Source: an uncultured Pelagibacteraceae bacterium (GTDB taxonomy: Bacteria; Pseudomonadota; Alphaproteobacteria; Pelagibacterales; Pelagibacteraceae). Taken from it: a stretch of DNA of 64,000 nucleotides. Shown in pieces: positions 46,405-56,422 of the stretch. The translations under genes were made by a program, and so were the position numbers. How positions within the stretch are numbered: the first letter of the stretch is position 1; each line of letters begins with the position of its first letter. The stretch is taken from the NCBI GenBank assembly GCA_902614355.1, contig CACMKP010000004.1, positions 1 through 64,000 on the forward strand, in the 5' to 3' direction. Under the pieces are notes generated by a model, which saw nothing but the letters and a program-made list of their open reading frames with translations, did not search any database and was not told the DNA's origin.

Positions 46405-47889
46405 ATGAATAAATTAAATTTAATTCCAAAAAAAATTAAGCAGAAATATTTATCAATAAATGACTCTTTAGAAAACTACTTTAGTGAATTAAATTTCAAA
46501 TCAAAATTAAGAAAAAACAATATTCTAGCAAATAATAGAGTTTTTTTTGGATTATCAGCAGTCCTAATTTTGACACTGAGTTATTTTTTATTACCCACTT
46601 TGTACAATAAAGATATAGCGCAAGTTGAAATAAAGAATCAAATTTTAAAAAAATATGATGTTAGAGTAAAATTTAATGAAAAGATCAGGTATGGGCTTTT
46701 ACCAAAGCCACACTTCGTTAGCAAAAATTTGTCTATTTTGAATGGTGAAAAGGAGATAGGTATAGTTAAAAATTTTAAGATATTTATTGACTTTGGAAAT
46801 TTTTTTTCAATAGATAATTTAGAGGTAAAAGATTTAGTGTTGAATAAAACAGATTTTAATTTGAATAAAAAAGATTTACTTTTTTTTAGTAAATTACTTG
46901 GAATGGAACCTAATGAAAATAAAATAATTTTTAAAAAAAGTAATATTTTTTTTAAAAATTTTGATGAAGAGTTGCTATTCTTAAACAAAATCAACAATAG
47001 TAAGTTTTATTTCGATTCGTATAATTTAGAGAATGTTCTTATATCAAAAAATGAAATTTTTAATATCCCATACACACTCAATATAAAAAATAATAAATTT
47101 AAAAAAAATTTTTTTATAAAATTTAATTCTAAAAAAATTAGGTTAGATATTGAAAATGATACAAATTATGAGGATGTATCAAAAAAAGGTAAATTAGATA
47201 TTTTGTTGGTTAATAAAAATGAATCTGTTTCTTATGAAATTAATGAAAATTCTTTAAGATTTTCATCAAATGGAAAAAAAAAATTCAATGGATATTTCGA
47301 CTTTAAACCTTTTTATCTAGAAGCAACTTTTAATTATGAGGGAATAAGTGCAAAAGATATTTTAAAAAATGACTCTATACTTGTAGAACTATTTAAATCT
47401 GAAATTTTAAATAATAAGAATCTTAATGTTAATATAAATTTGAATGTTAAGAATATTACCAACATAGATTATTTAAATGACTTAAAATTAAAATTAAATT
47501 TAGATCAAGGAGATATAACTTTTTCAAAGTCCAGAGTAAGGTGGAAGGATGATCTTGAGATCAATTTAAAAGAAGGTTTATTAAGCTATGACCAAAATGA
47601 AATTTCTCTAAATGGGAAACTTATAATTAATGCGAATAATATTGATAATTTTTATAAATCATTTCAAATTAAAAAAGTTCATAGAAAAAAAATGAACAGA
47701 CTTGAATTAGATTTTGTTTATAATTTCAATAAAAACAAATTTATTTTTGATAATGTTAAAATTGATAATAAATCTAACGATAGACTTAACCAATTTCTTG
47801 ATAATTTTAATTCAGCAGATAAAAAGTTCTTCAACAAAATTGTTTTTAAAAATTTTATAAATGATTTCTTTAGCAGTTATGCTGGATAA
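46405..47889 (+). CDS. AsmA-like membrane-anchored protein
   Basis: This 494-residue protein has one N-terminal membrane span (about residues 47-66, [18 protein letters not shown]) followed by a long beta-rich periplasmic region. The opening [30 protein letters not shown] resembles the AsmA-family N terminus, where strands run from the membrane into a lipid-conducting groove. The family is linked to outer-membrane lipid transport. The match is by architecture and a short motif only, so the role is inferred. Its 3' end overlaps fumC on the opposite strand by 13 bases. Confidence 0.65.
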   Translation: MNKLNLIPKKIKQKYLSINDSLENYFSELNFKSKLRKNNILANNRVFFGLSAVLILTLSYFLLPTLYNKDIAQVEIKNQILKKYDVRVKFNEKIRYGLLPKPHFVSKNLSILNGEKEIGIVKNFKIFIDFGNFFSIDNLEVKDLVLNKTDFNLNKKDLLFFSKLLGMEPNENKIIFKKSNIFFKNFDEELLFLNKINNSKFYFDSYNLENVLISKNEIFNIPYTLNIKNNKFKKNFFIKFNSKKIRLDIENDTNYEDVSKKGKLDILLVNKNESVSYEINENSLRFSSNGKKKFNGYFDFKPFYLEATFNYEGISAKDILKNDSILVELFKSEILNNKNLNVNINLNVKNITNIDYLNDLKLKLNLDQGDITFSKSRVRWKDDLEINLKEGLLSYDQNEISLNGKLIINANNIDNFYKSFQIKKVHRKKMNRLELDFVYNFNKNKFIFDNVKIDNKSNDRLNQFLDNFNSADKKFFNKIVFKNFINDFFSSYAG

Positions 47890-49265
47890 ATCATCTTTTT
47901 TGGATCAACAATTTTATCGTATTCTTTTTCATTGATTAACCCAGATTTTAAAGCCTCGAACTTTAATGTTGATCCATTTTTTAAAGCAGATTTAGCGATT
48001 TTAGCAGCTTTATCATATCCAATTTTTGGCGCTAATGCGGTAACTAACATTAAAGAATTTTCTAGATAATGCTTTATTTTAACTTTATCAGCTTTTATTC
48101 CTTTTACGCAATACAATGCAAAATTTTTTGAGCTATCTGATAATAGATCAATTGATTGTATAATGTTATGAGCGATCAAAGGTTTGAATACATTTAATTC
48201 AAAGTGGCCATGTGATCCAGCCATTGTAATACCATTATGATTACCAATTACCTTGACACAAACCATTGTGACTGCTTCTGATTGAGTAGGATTTACTTTA
48301 CCTGGCATTATTGAGGAACCTGGTTCATTTGCTGGCAAAATTAATTCGCCATATCCTGCTCTTGGCCCAGAACCTAAAAATCTTATGTCATTAGCAATCT
48401 TCATTAAACATACTGCGGTAGTGTTTAGTGTTCCTGAAAAATTTACTATTTCATCATGAGCAGCTAGTGCCGCAAACTTATTTTTCGTTGGTTTAAAAGG
48501 AATTTTTGTAATTTTCTTTATTTGATTGATTATTTTTTTATCAAAACCTTTTTTACTGTTAATACCTGTTCCAACAGCAGTTCCACCTTGAGCTAAAAAA
48601 TAAATTTCATTTAACGCATTTTTAATTCTTGATATGCAGTCTTGGAGTTGTGATTGATAGCCGGAAAATTCTTGTCCAAGTGATAAAGGAGTTGCATCTT
48701 GCAAATGAGTTCTTCCTACTTTAATTATTTTTTTGAATTCAGAGGCTTTCTTTTTTAAATCTTTATTTAATAATTCTAAAGCTGGTAATAATTTTTTTCT
48801 TGTTTCAACAGCTATAGCAATATGCATAGCAGTTGGAAAAACATCATTAGTAGACTGAGACTTATTAACATGATCATTTGGATGCACAGGTTTTTTTGAA
48901 CCTTTTTTCCCTCCCAAAATTTCGATAGCTCTATTCGCAATCACCTCATTAACATTCATATTTGTTTGAGTACCAGAACCTGTTTGCCAAACTTTTAGTG
49001 GAAAATGATCATCTAATTTACCTAAAATTACCTCATTTGATGCTTTTATAATTGCTTTTGAAATATTAGGTGGAATTTGTTTTTCTTTTGCATGAACTAT
49101 TGCAGCTGCCTTTTTAATAATAGCTATTGATTTTATCAGCGTTGGTCTTACAAGGAATTCACCAATATCAAAATATTTCTTTGACCTTTGAGTTGATGCA
49201 CCCCAATATTTATCATTAGGAACATTAATAGATCCTATACTGTCAAATTCTTTTCTTAATTTCAT
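47877..49265 (-). CDS. fumC: Fumarate hydratase class II
   Basis: FumC interconverts fumarate and malate in the TCA cycle without a metal cluster. The 462-residue protein has [18 protein letters not shown] near residue 93, the histidine-containing [31 protein letters not shown] and the superfamily signature [16 protein letters not shown]. It is a single-gene unit, divergent from the MazG-like gene. Confidence 0.96.
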   Translation of the reverse strand: MKLRKEFDSIGSINVPNDKYWGASTQRSKKYFDIGEFLVRPTLIKSIAIIKKAAAIVHAKEKQIPPNISKAIIKASNEVILGKLDDHFPLKVWQTGSGTQTNMNVNEVIANRAIEILGGKKGSKKPVHPNDHVNKSQSTNDVFPTAMHIAIAVETRKKLLPALELLNKDLKKKASEFKKIIKVGRTHLQDATPLSLGQEFSGYQSQLQDCISRIKNALNEIYFLAQGGTAVGTGINSKKGFDKKIINQIKKITKIPFKPTKNKFAALAAHDEIVNFSGTLNTTAVCLMKIANDIRFLGSGPRAGYGELILPANEPGSSIMPGKVNPTQSEAVTMVCVKVIGNHNGITMAGSHGHFELNVFKPLIAHNIIQSIDLLSDSSKNFALYCVKGIKADKVKIKHYLENSLMLVTALAPKIGYDKAAKIAKSALKNGSTLKFEALKSGLINEKEYDKIVDPKKMIYPA

Positions 49266-49331
49266 TGATTAAATAGTAATTAATAAATTATTATGAATAT
49301 ACATTATTTTTTAAAAACTTACAGGAGCATT

Positions 49332-49703
49332 ATGTCAAATTTTAGTAAGGTTGGACTTTTCATGAAAACTTTTGGACAAGAAGTTAAGGACAAACCCTCA
49401 TTTAGCACAGATAAAATCAACAAATTAAGACTAGACCTTATAAAAGAGGAATTGAACGAACTCATAGAGGCAATGAATAATAAAGATTTATTAGAGGTTG
49501 CAGATGCATTGACAGATATACTTTACGTCACTTATGGCGCGGGTCATGCATTTGGTATTAATTTAGATAAGTGTTTTGAGGAGGTCCAAAACTCAAATAT
49601 GAGTAAATTAGATGTCAATGGAAAACCAATTTATAATGAGCATGGTAAAGTAATGAAGGGGCCAAATTATTTTAAGCCAGACTTATCAAAATTCATAAAT
49701 TAA
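49332..49703 (+). CDS. MazG-like nucleotide pyrophosphohydrolase
   Basis: This 123-residue all-alpha NTP-pyrophosphatase has the acidic metal-binding pattern LIKEELNELIEAMNNKDLLE followed by VADALTDILYVTYG, the E-x2-E...E-x2-D layout of MazG/phosphoribosyl-ATP pyrophosphatase-like enzymes. The C-terminal NSNMSKLDVNGKPIYNEHGK matches a phage-like/HisE-related subgroup that likely cleans up non-canonical nucleotides. I choose the ATG at 49332 because AGGAG lies upstream (49322-49326); 13 further codons are open upstream. It converges on nadC, with both stops supplied by the same TTAA. Confidence 0.8.
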   Translation: MSNFSKVGLFMKTFGQEVKDKPSFSTDKINKLRLDLIKEELNELIEAMNNKDLLEVADALTDILYVTYGAGHAFGINLDKCFEEVQNSNMSKLDVNGKPIYNEHGKVMKGPNYFKPDLSKFIN

Positions 49704-50533
49704 AATTCAAGTTTAAAATCTATTGCTGAGGCGCTATGTGTTATGCTTCCAACTGAAACCCTGTTGACCCCAGTTTTTGCGACAGATTTAATTGTTTTAA
49801 GACTAATGTTTCCAGACGCCTCTGTTTCATAATTTTTTTTTGCAAGTTTAACTCCAAGTTTTAAGTTTTTATTATTCATATTATCAAATAAAACCCTATC
49901 AAATTTTAAACCAATAATTTGTTTAAGCTGATTCAGATTATCTACTTCAACTGTAATCTTCCTTCCTTTTTTATTTTTAATAGCTGAGGAAACTAATTTT
50001 TTAATATTTGTGCTTGCAACGTGATTATCTTTAATAAGAAACTCATCACTAAGATTAAATCTGTGATTATTTCCCCCACCTAATTTGACAGCATATTTTT
50101 GAATAACTCTTAAATTTGGAATAGTTTTTCTTGTGCAACATATCTTACACTTTTTTCCTGCTAGTTTTACAAACTTATTTGTTTTTGTCGCAATACCCGA
50201 AATATGAGATAAAAAATTTAAAGCTACTCTTTCTGCAATTAATATGTGTTGAACATTACCTTGAATTATTGCGACTAATGATTTTTTTTTAGCAAAAGAT
50301 CCATCTTTTTTTTTTACGATGAATTTTATTTTTTTATCAATAAGAGAAAATGCACTTTTTGCAAATAATAATCCTCCAATTATTGCATCTTCATTAGCTA
50401 TTATTTTTGCTTTGATTATTCTGTTATTTTTAACAAGACTTGAGGTAATATCTCCAGAAGGGTACAAATCCTCATTTAGTGCAAGCTTGACAGTATTTTT
50501 AATAAAATTTTCACTTAGTTTTATTCGAGACAC
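49700..50533 (-). CDS. nadC: Nicotinate-nucleotide pyrophosphorylase (carboxylating)
   Basis: NadC makes nicotinate mononucleotide from quinolinate and PRPP in de novo NAD synthesis. The 277-residue protein has the family's ALNEDLYPSGDITSS, the catalytic loop ATKTNKFV ... CTRKTIPNLRVIQKYAVKLGGG, and EVDNLNQL with DRVLFDNMN near the end. It follows nadA after six bases. nadB is not adjacent. Confidence 0.95.
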   Translation of the reverse strand: MSRIKLSENFIKNTVKLALNEDLYPSGDITSSLVKNNRIIKAKIIANEDAIIGGLLFAKSAFSLIDKKIKFIVKKKDGSFAKKKSLVAIIQGNVQHILIAERVALNFLSHISGIATKTNKFVKLAGKKCKICCTRKTIPNLRVIQKYAVKLGGGNNHRFNLSDEFLIKDNHVASTNIKKLVSSAIKNKKGRKITVEVDNLNQLKQIIGLKFDRVLFDNMNNKNLKLGVKLAKKNYETEASGNISLKTIKSVAKTGVNRVSVGSITHSASAIDFKLEF

Positions 50534-50539
50534 AAAAAG

Positions 50540-51529
50540 TTATCTACCGATAGCAACCATTTTTTCTACAGACAATCTAGCTTTATTGATTGTCTCTTGA
50601 TCCATAATAATTTCACCAGTTTCATTTTCTAAGCAGTCAAGTATTTTTGGTAGAGTTATTTTTTTCATATGAGGACACATATTGCATGGTCTTATAAACT
50701 CTACATTTGGATTCTCAACTTGAATATTATCACTCATAGAACATTCAGTAACCATCATTACTTTTTTAGGCTGGTTATCTTTTACATAATTAATCATACC
50801 AGATGTTGATCCTGCAAAATCACTTGCTTTAATCACTTCTGGTGGACATTCCGGATGCGCAATAATTTTTATTCCTGGATTATTTTTTCGAATGTTTATA
50901 ATTTCTTTCTCATTAAATTGATCATGCACAATACAAATTCCTTTCCACGAAATTATTTCAACATCTGTTTGTGAAGCAACATATTTTGCCAGATAATCAT
51001 CAGGAAGAAAAATTACTTTTTTGACACCTAATGATTTTACAATTTTAACTGCATTGGCAGATGTGCAACATACATCGGTCTCAGCTTTAACATCCGCAGA
51101 TGTGTTTACATAAGAAACAACAGGTACACCTGGATATTTTTCTTTGAGCAATCTTACATCTTTACCAGTAATTGAAGAAGATAATGAGCATCCTGCTTTC
51201 ATGTCTGGTAATAAAACTTTTTTATTTGGACTCATTAACTTTGCAGTTTCAGCCATAAAGTGAACACCCGCCATTACAATTATATCTGCAGAAGTTTTTG
51301 ATGCTTCAACAGCTAATGCAAGAGAGTCAGCTGAAAAATCTGCTATCCCGTGGTAAATTTCTGGAGTTTGGTAATTATGAGCTAGAATAACTGCATTTTT
51401 TTCTTTTTTAAGTTTATTAATTTTATAAATATAAGGCGCGTGCACTGACCATTCAATTTCAGGCATTACCTTTGATATTTTTTTATAAATAGGGTCAGTT
51501 GCTAGCTTTACTTCTTGGTTAAATTCCAT
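50540..51529 (-). CDS. nadA: Quinolinate synthase A
   Basis: NadA condenses iminoaspartate and dihydroxyacetone phosphate to quinolinate using a 4Fe-4S cluster. The 329-residue protein has AVILAHNYQTPEIYHGIADF, VMAGVHFMAETAKLMSP, LLPDMKAGCSLS (first cluster Cys), VIFLPDDYLAKYV, AHPECPPEV (second) and RPCNMCPHMKKITL (third). It heads the nadA-nadC operon. Confidence 0.96.
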   Translation of the reverse strand: MEFNQEVKLATDPIYKKISKVMPEIEWSVHAPYIYKINKLKKEKNAVILAHNYQTPEIYHGIADFSADSLALAVEASKTSADIIVMAGVHFMAETAKLMSPNKKVLLPDMKAGCSLSSSITGKDVRLLKEKYPGVPVVSYVNTSADVKAETDVCCTSANAVKIVKSLGVKKVIFLPDDYLAKYVASQTDVEIISWKGICIVHDQFNEKEIINIRKNNPGIKIIAHPECPPEVIKASDFAGSTSGMINYVKDNQPKKVMMVTECSMSDNIQVENPNVEFIRPCNMCPHMKKITLPKILDCLENETGEIIMDQETINKARLSVEKMVAIGR

Positions 51530-51546
51530 AGTAAAAATTTATCAAT

Positions 51547-51575
51547 TTGAAACCTACTTGTCATTGATTTAATGT
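51547..51575 (+). promoter_or_regulatory. Putative tRNA-Leu promoter
   Basis: TTGAAA (51547-51552) and TAATGT (51570-51575) are 17 bp apart. The predicted transcript start falls about five bases before the mature tRNA 5' end at 51587. This lies in the gap between nadA (minus) and the tRNA. Confidence 0.4.
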
Positions 51576-51586
51576 GGGTCATATTT

Positions 51587-51672
51587 GCGGCCATGCTGAA
51601 ATTGGTAGACAGGCACGGTTGAGGGCCGTGTGGACCTAGTCCATGAGAGTTCGAGTCTCTCTGGCCGCACCA
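51587..51672 (+). tRNA. tRNA-Leu (anticodon GAG)
   Basis: This is an 86-base class II tRNA with encoded CCA. The acceptor stem is GCGGCCA/TGGCCGC, the anticodon stem CACGG/CCGTG encloses TTGAGGG (anticodon GAG), the long variable arm TGGACCTAGTCCA forms its own hairpin, and the T arm GAGAG-TTCGAGT-CTCTC is canonical. Confidence 0.96.
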
Positions 51673-51745
51673 AATGTAACTTTTTCAACATCAATCATCT
51701 ATTTTCCTGGATGCATAAAATATTTTTTTGGTTTAAAAATAGCTC

Positions 51746-53854
51746 GTGAAATTGCTAAAATTCATAAGTTTATTATTTATCTTTTTCCTTACGAGCTTTA
51801 AAGCTTTTGGAGCTGTAAGTGGATTTGTTGACAGTAAACAGGTCAACCAAAATATTCCAATGGCAATAGCCTTCAATCCAAGTGGAACTAAAATGTTTGT
51901 TGTTGGAATGAGTCAAAATAAAATTTTTGAGTTTGATTTGACCACTGGTTTCGATGTTTCAACAGCTACAAAAAATTCGAATGAGTGTTCATTTATAGGT
52001 TTAGGAGACGATGTTGTGGATATAAATTTTAATTCAGATGGGACTAAATTATTTCTTGTAGACCAACACCAAGGTGGTAATGATGAAACGATAGAAGAGT
52101 TTGAATTGAGTACTGCATATGATGTTTCATCTTGCACGCATGTGGAAGAACATTTTAAGGGTGATTTTGTCGGATTAGTTGGTATCGAATTTAATACTGA
52201 TGGAACAAAACTTTTTATTTATAATACGGCAGGTACTGACTCGATTAAACAATATTCACTAAATAGTCCTTATAATCTCTCAAATCTGACGCTTCAAAAA
52301 CAATCAACAGGAACAAGTGGCAAAACCTTTAGCACTATTGAGTCTCAACCAATGGGATTTACTTTTAGCTCTGATGGCTCTAAAATGTTTATTACTGGAA
52401 CTGCGAAAGATAAAGTTCATGAATTTAATTTAAGTATTCCTTTTGATTTATCGAGTGTCTCAAAGACGAGTGCTTACGATATTTCGGGTCAAATAGTTGC
52501 TGTTGGTGGAATATCATTTAGCAATGATGGTCTTAAAATGTTTGTTTTAGATTCAAATCTTAATGCTGCTAATAAAGATGTTAATGAATACGACCTTACT
52601 TGTGGATTTGGAGTCATTAAATGTATTGATCCAACAGCAAATAAAGATGATGTTGCATCGGCAGAATCCCAATCAGAGGCAGCAAAAAAATTAATTCAAC
52701 ATACAACCTATCCAGTATTAAATCGTATGGAATGGTTAAGACGAAATAGTAATAGGATAAATCTGACAAATCAAAATATTAAGTTCCAATTTAATAATGA
52801 AATTTTAAATTCTCTCACAGAGGAATTAATTCCTATTTATTTTTCTAATAATAATTCCTCTGATTTAAATCAAAATTCTAGCTGGTCTTTTTGGAGTGAA
52901 GGTACAATTAGTATTGGTAAAATTGGAGATACTTCTAATTCTTCCTCAAAAGATATTAATACTTCAGCAATCACTTTTGGAGCTGATAAAAGAAGTGAAG
53001 ATAATATTATGCGTGGGATTGCATTAAGATTTGGTAGTGACGATGTTGATGTGGGAGATCTTGGAAGTGCGCTTGATATGAGTTCATTTAGTTTAACTTT
53101 TTATGAGAGCAAACCAAAAGGAGGAGAGAGATTTACAGATCACTTATTAGGATTAAGTTTTATAAATTCTGATTTATTAAATAATAGCGGTTCTATATCA
53201 ACTGATGGTGAAAGATATGGTGAACAATTATACGGATCCTTAAGTTTAAGAGATACTTTTTCAAAAAATAAATTGAATTTTACTCCAAAAATAAAAATAA
53301 ATTATGGGATAACACATTTTGGTGATTATACAGAAAAAGGTGCAGCTGGACTAAACTTAAAATTTAAAGATCAATATATTGGAAATTTTACTTCATCAAT
53401 AGGTGCAAGTTTAGACAATACTTATGAATTAAAAATTGGAAGTTTAATACCATATTTTGATTTTGAATATTATGCCGATATGAGTCCATCATCTCAGCAA
53501 AAATTTTCATACGAGTCAGATGGTAGTGCTTATACTTTTAAAAATATAAATAATGCTACACATAATATAATTGGCGGAGTTGGATTTGATTTAATTTCTA
53601 ATAACGGACTAACTTTAATGACAAAATATACTAGGGATCAGGCCAAAGACAGTAAAAATGATAATTTTGTGATAGCGCTTGATTATAAAAATTCACAAAG
53701 ATCACTTTACTCAATGACATTCCAAGACTCTTTAGCGAAACTATCTCATAATAAGGAACTAGATAATTTTCAAATCAATTTAGATAGTCATTATGAACTT
53801 TTTGACAAAGATCCCGATTATGGGCTGTTTATCAAATTATTAAGTGTAAATTAA
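51746..53854 (+). CDS. Propeller-repeat protein with autotransporter-like C-terminal barrel
   Basis: The 702-residue protein is the complete paralogue of the gene at 1-2022. It starts at a GTG, followed by a signal peptide (KFISLLFIFFLTSFKAFG). Five blade-like repeats of about 50 residues carry FNPSGTKMFVVG, FNSDGTKLFLVD, FNTDGTKLFIYN, FSSDGSKMFITG and FSNDGLKMFVLD, each followed by a segment like FNLSIPFDLSSVS. A linker with two Cys and LNRMEWLRRN leads into a beta-rich domain of about 310 residues with ITFGADKRSEDNIMRGIALR, which resembles autotransporter barrels. I infer that the barrel anchors and displays the propeller. It is downstream of tRNA-Leu. Confidence 0.78.
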   Translation: MKLLKFISLLFIFFLTSFKAFGAVSGFVDSKQVNQNIPMAIAFNPSGTKMFVVGMSQNKIFEFDLTTGFDVSTATKNSNECSFIGLGDDVVDINFNSDGTKLFLVDQHQGGNDETIEEFELSTAYDVSSCTHVEEHFKGDFVGLVGIEFNTDGTKLFIYNTAGTDSIKQYSLNSPYNLSNLTLQKQSTGTSGKTFSTIESQPMGFTFSSDGSKMFITGTAKDKVHEFNLSIPFDLSSVSKTSAYDISGQIVAVGGISFSNDGLKMFVLDSNLNAANKDVNEYDLTCGFGVIKCIDPTANKDDVASAESQSEAAKKLIQHTTYPVLNRMEWLRRNSNRINLTNQNIKFQFNNEILNSLTEELIPIYFSNNNSSDLNQNSSWSFWSEGTISIGKIGDTSNSSSKDINTSAITFGADKRSEDNIMRGIALRFGSDDVDVGDLGSALDMSSFSLTFYESKPKGGERFTDHLLGLSFINSDLLNNSGSISTDGERYGEQLYGSLSLRDTFSKNKLNFTPKIKINYGITHFGDYTEKGAAGLNLKFKDQYIGNFTSSIGASLDNTYELKIGSLIPYFDFEYYADMSPSSQQKFSYESDGSAYTFKNINNATHNIIGGVGFDLISNNGLTLMTKYTRDQAKDSKNDNFVIALDYKNSQRSLYSMTFQDSLAKLSHNKELDNFQINLDSHYELFDKDPDYGLFIKLLSVN

Positions 53855-54744
53855 TTATTAAGACTTAACCATTCAGGTACCAAAATTTTAAAAGTTCCAT
53901 TTTTACTTTTAAATACTTGATTTTTGTCAAAATTTTTATCTAAAAACTTTATTAGGGCAAAAGGGTAATTGTCATTAATTAATACTTTACCTATCTCTAC
54001 ATCATTATTAACAACTTTTTCATCTTCTGATAAATTTCCCTCAATTATTTCAATAGGCAATAATCTTTTTGATAGTTTGTTTTTTAAATTAATTCGTGCT
54101 GTATTTTCCTGGCCTACAAAACATCCTTTTTTAAAATCAATTCCGTTAAGTTCAGCATAATTACACTCAATACCAAATAATTTATTTTGTAGCTTATTCA
54201 AATATTTAGGAACAACTCCTAATTTGTGACTTTGAGCGTAATATTTTTCGATGTTATCATCTTTTAAATCAAGTTTTTTTAATGATAGGTAAAGTTTTTC
54301 TAAGTTGATTATTAAGCGTGCACCTAAATTTTTATTCCGAGGATCTAGAATGATAGGATCTTCCCTATATTTAAAAGTAAAACCCAATATGTCTTTTGAT
54401 CCTTCAATCGACAAATATTTTTCGTAACTAAAACTTGCTACAATAAATTCATTACTTAAATCTAATATTTCAACTTTTGATCTAAGTTTATACATGTTCA
54501 ACTGTTTAAATATTGCTTCTGATTGGGATTTTTCACAATCAATAAAAAAACCTAATTTATGTTTTACAATTATAAATTCATAAAGAAATTTACCCTGAGG
54601 AGTTAATAAAGACGCAAAACAACTAGAACTATCACTTACTTTATTGATGTCATTGCTTATTAAATTTTGAAGAAAATCTTTAGCATCTAAGCCATTAACG
54701 TAGAGTATGGATCTGTCTTTTAATATAAAAACACTGTTATTCAT
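53851..54744 (-). CDS. ygfZ: YgfZ/GcvT-like folate-binding protein
   Basis: YgfZ is a folate-dependent protein that supports iron-sulfur enzymes such as MiaB, and is related to the glycine-cleavage T protein. The 297-residue product has the N-terminal ILYVNGLDAKDFLQNLISND and the family signature KGCFVGQENTARI, whose cysteine is functionally important. I place the start at the ATG 54744 (MNNSVFILKDRS); the frame stays open upstream to 54807 but that would overlap pyrC. It converges with the autotransporter-like gene through a shared TTAA. Confidence 0.88.
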   Translation of the reverse strand: MNNSVFILKDRSILYVNGLDAKDFLQNLISNDINKVSDSSSCFASLLTPQGKFLYEFIIVKHKLGFFIDCEKSQSEAIFKQLNMYKLRSKVEILDLSNEFIVASFSYEKYLSIEGSKDILGFTFKYREDPIILDPRNKNLGARLIINLEKLYLSLKKLDLKDDNIEKYYAQSHKLGVVPKYLNKLQNKLFGIECNYAELNGIDFKKGCFVGQENTARINLKNKLSKRLLPIEIIEGNLSEDEKVVNNDVEIGKVLINDNYPFALIKFLDKNFDKNQVFKSKNGTFKILVPEWLSLNN

Positions 54745-54787
54745 GTTTGATTGATAGCTATTTTTAATATAATAACTTTTTTCATAA

Positions 54788-56095
54788 ATGTTAGATCTAA
54801 TAATCAAAAATGGGCAATGTTATATCAATGGACAATTAGAAAATAAGGATATAGCTGTAAAAGATGGGAAAATTTTAAGGATTGGCGATATTTCTGAAGA
54901 CGCAAAAGAAACATATGATGCAAAAAACCAAACTGTTCTACCTGGTTGCATAGATACCCAAACACATTTTAGAGAACCGGGTTCAACTGATACTGAAGAT
55001 CTAAATTCAGGAAGTAGGGCTGCAGTTGCAGGAGGTATAACAGCTGTATTTGAAATGCCTAACACTAATCCACCAACCTCTAATATAAAAGAATTTCAAA
55101 GAAAGTTAGATCTTGCTAAAAATAGAATGTACTGCAATTACGCTTTTTATTTTGGTGCAACTGCTGACAACGTTAGTCAATTAGCTGAATTAAAAAATTT
55201 AGAAGGTTGCTGTGGTATTAAATTATTTGCTGGTTCTTCAACTGGAAATCTTTTAGTAGCTGATGAAAAAGATATTGATAAAGTTTTTCAGAATAGTTCA
55301 AAAGTAGTCGCGGTTCATTCAGAAGATGAGGCGCTTTTAGAAATAAATAAAAAATTAATTAAAAATGGAGATGTTCATACGCATCCAGTTTGGAGGAGTG
55401 AAGAATGTGCTATGTCATCAACGAGAAGAATTGTGAGAATTGCAAAGCAATATAACAAAAAAGCTCACGTGCTTCACATATCAACAAAGCAAGAAATAGA
55501 TTTTTTATCTCAGCATAAAGGAAACATTACTTTTGAAATTACACCTCAACATTTAACTATTTATGCGCCAGACTGTTATGACAAGCTTGGGACATACGCT
55601 CAAATGAATCCTCCTATAAGAGATAAATCTCATTATGATAGATTTTGGTACGCAGTTAAAAATAATTTGAACGATACAATTGGATCAGATCATGCTCCAC
55701 ATCTAAAAGTTAATAAAGAAAAAGAATATCCCAATTCACCCTCAGGAATGCCTGGTGTTCAAACTTTGATGCCTGTGATGTTGAACCATGTAAATGATGG
55801 AAAATTATCGTTAACTCAATTGATTAATCTTGTATGTGAAAATCCAGTTAAAATTTTTGGAATAAAGAATAAAGGATTTATTAAAGAAGGTTATGATGCT
55901 GATTTTACTGTGGTGGATATGAATAGAACAATTAAAATTAAAAATGAAAATATTGAGAGTAAATGTGGATGGTCACCTTTCAATGGATTTGAGTTTAAGG
56001 GTACTCCAATGGCAACTATTATAGATGGAAAAATAAAAATGAAAGATAGTAAAATTTTAGGTGAACCTGAGGGAAATCCTTTAGTGTTTAGCTAA
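54788..56095 (+). CDS. pyrC: Dihydroorotase (class I)
   Basis: This enzyme cyclises carbamoyl-aspartate to dihydroorotate in pyrimidine synthesis, downstream of the CarAB product. The 435-residue amidohydrolase has PGCIDTQTHFREPGSTDTED, where the first metal His of the usual DxHxH is a Gln. This DTQxHFREPG variant occurs, to my knowledge, in other alphaproteobacterial dihydroorotases. Further motifs are AVFEMPNTNPPTS, VHSEDEALL, HVLHISTKQE and GSDHAPH with the catalytic Asp. Allantoinase is the alternative, but the FREPG and EMPNTNP signatures favour dihydroorotase. Confidence 0.88.
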   Translation: MLDLIIKNGQCYINGQLENKDIAVKDGKILRIGDISEDAKETYDAKNQTVLPGCIDTQTHFREPGSTDTEDLNSGSRAAVAGGITAVFEMPNTNPPTSNIKEFQRKLDLAKNRMYCNYAFYFGATADNVSQLAELKNLEGCCGIKLFAGSSTGNLLVADEKDIDKVFQNSSKVVAVHSEDEALLEINKKLIKNGDVHTHPVWRSEECAMSSTRRIVRIAKQYNKKAHVLHISTKQEIDFLSQHKGNITFEITPQHLTIYAPDCYDKLGTYAQMNPPIRDKSHYDRFWYAVKNNLNDTIGSDHAPHLKVNKEKEYPNSPSGMPGVQTLMPVMLNHVNDGKLSLTQLINLVCENPVKIFGIKNKGFIKEGYDADFTVVDMNRTIKIKNENIESKCGWSPFNGFEFKGTPMATIIDGKIKMKDSKILGEPEGNPLVFS

Positions 56096-56420
56096 TCTTT
56101 CCTGTAAAACTATTTACTAATATTACACCAATCACAATTAAGAATAACCCCACAATTGCCTGCCAAGCTAAGGTTTGTTTAAAAAAGATGTAGCCTAGTA
56201 TTGCAATAGTAAATATACCAAGGCCACTCCAGGTGGCATAAACAATTGCAATCGGTAATTTATTTACAACAAAAGTTAGAAGATAAAACGCAGTTAAATA
56301 AAATGCAGCTAGGGCAAAAGTTGGTAAAAACTTTGTAAAATTTTGTGATACTGGTAATAACATTGTCCCAGCAACTTCACAAAAAATTGCCCCAACCAGG
56401 AATAAATATGTTTTTAACAC
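56088..56420 (-). CDS. Small multidrug resistance (SMR) family transporter
   Basis: This 110-residue protein has four membrane spans, the SMR hallmark. The first span carries the essential glutamate in GAIFCEVAGTMLL, and the third region shows VYATWSGLGIF with the conserved Tyr and Trp-x-Gly-x-Gly. SMR proteins are dimeric proton-coupled exporters of cationic drugs, guanidinium or polyamines; the substrate cannot be told here. It starts two bases after prpE ends, so it is probably cotranscribed with it. Confidence 0.88.
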   Translation of the reverse strand: MLKTYLFLVGAIFCEVAGTMLLPVSQNFTKFLPTFALAAFYLTAFYLLTFVVNKLPIAIVYATWSGLGIFTIAILGYIFFKQTLAWQAIVGLFLIVIGVILVNSFTGKIS

Positions 56421-56422
56421 TA

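Noticed and set aside
54950..54980. Gln in place of the first metal His in dihydroorotase as a sign of inactivity
   Set aside because: The DTQxHFREPG form is, to my knowledge, found in other alphaproteobacterial dihydroorotases, and the remaining catalytic motifs are intact.
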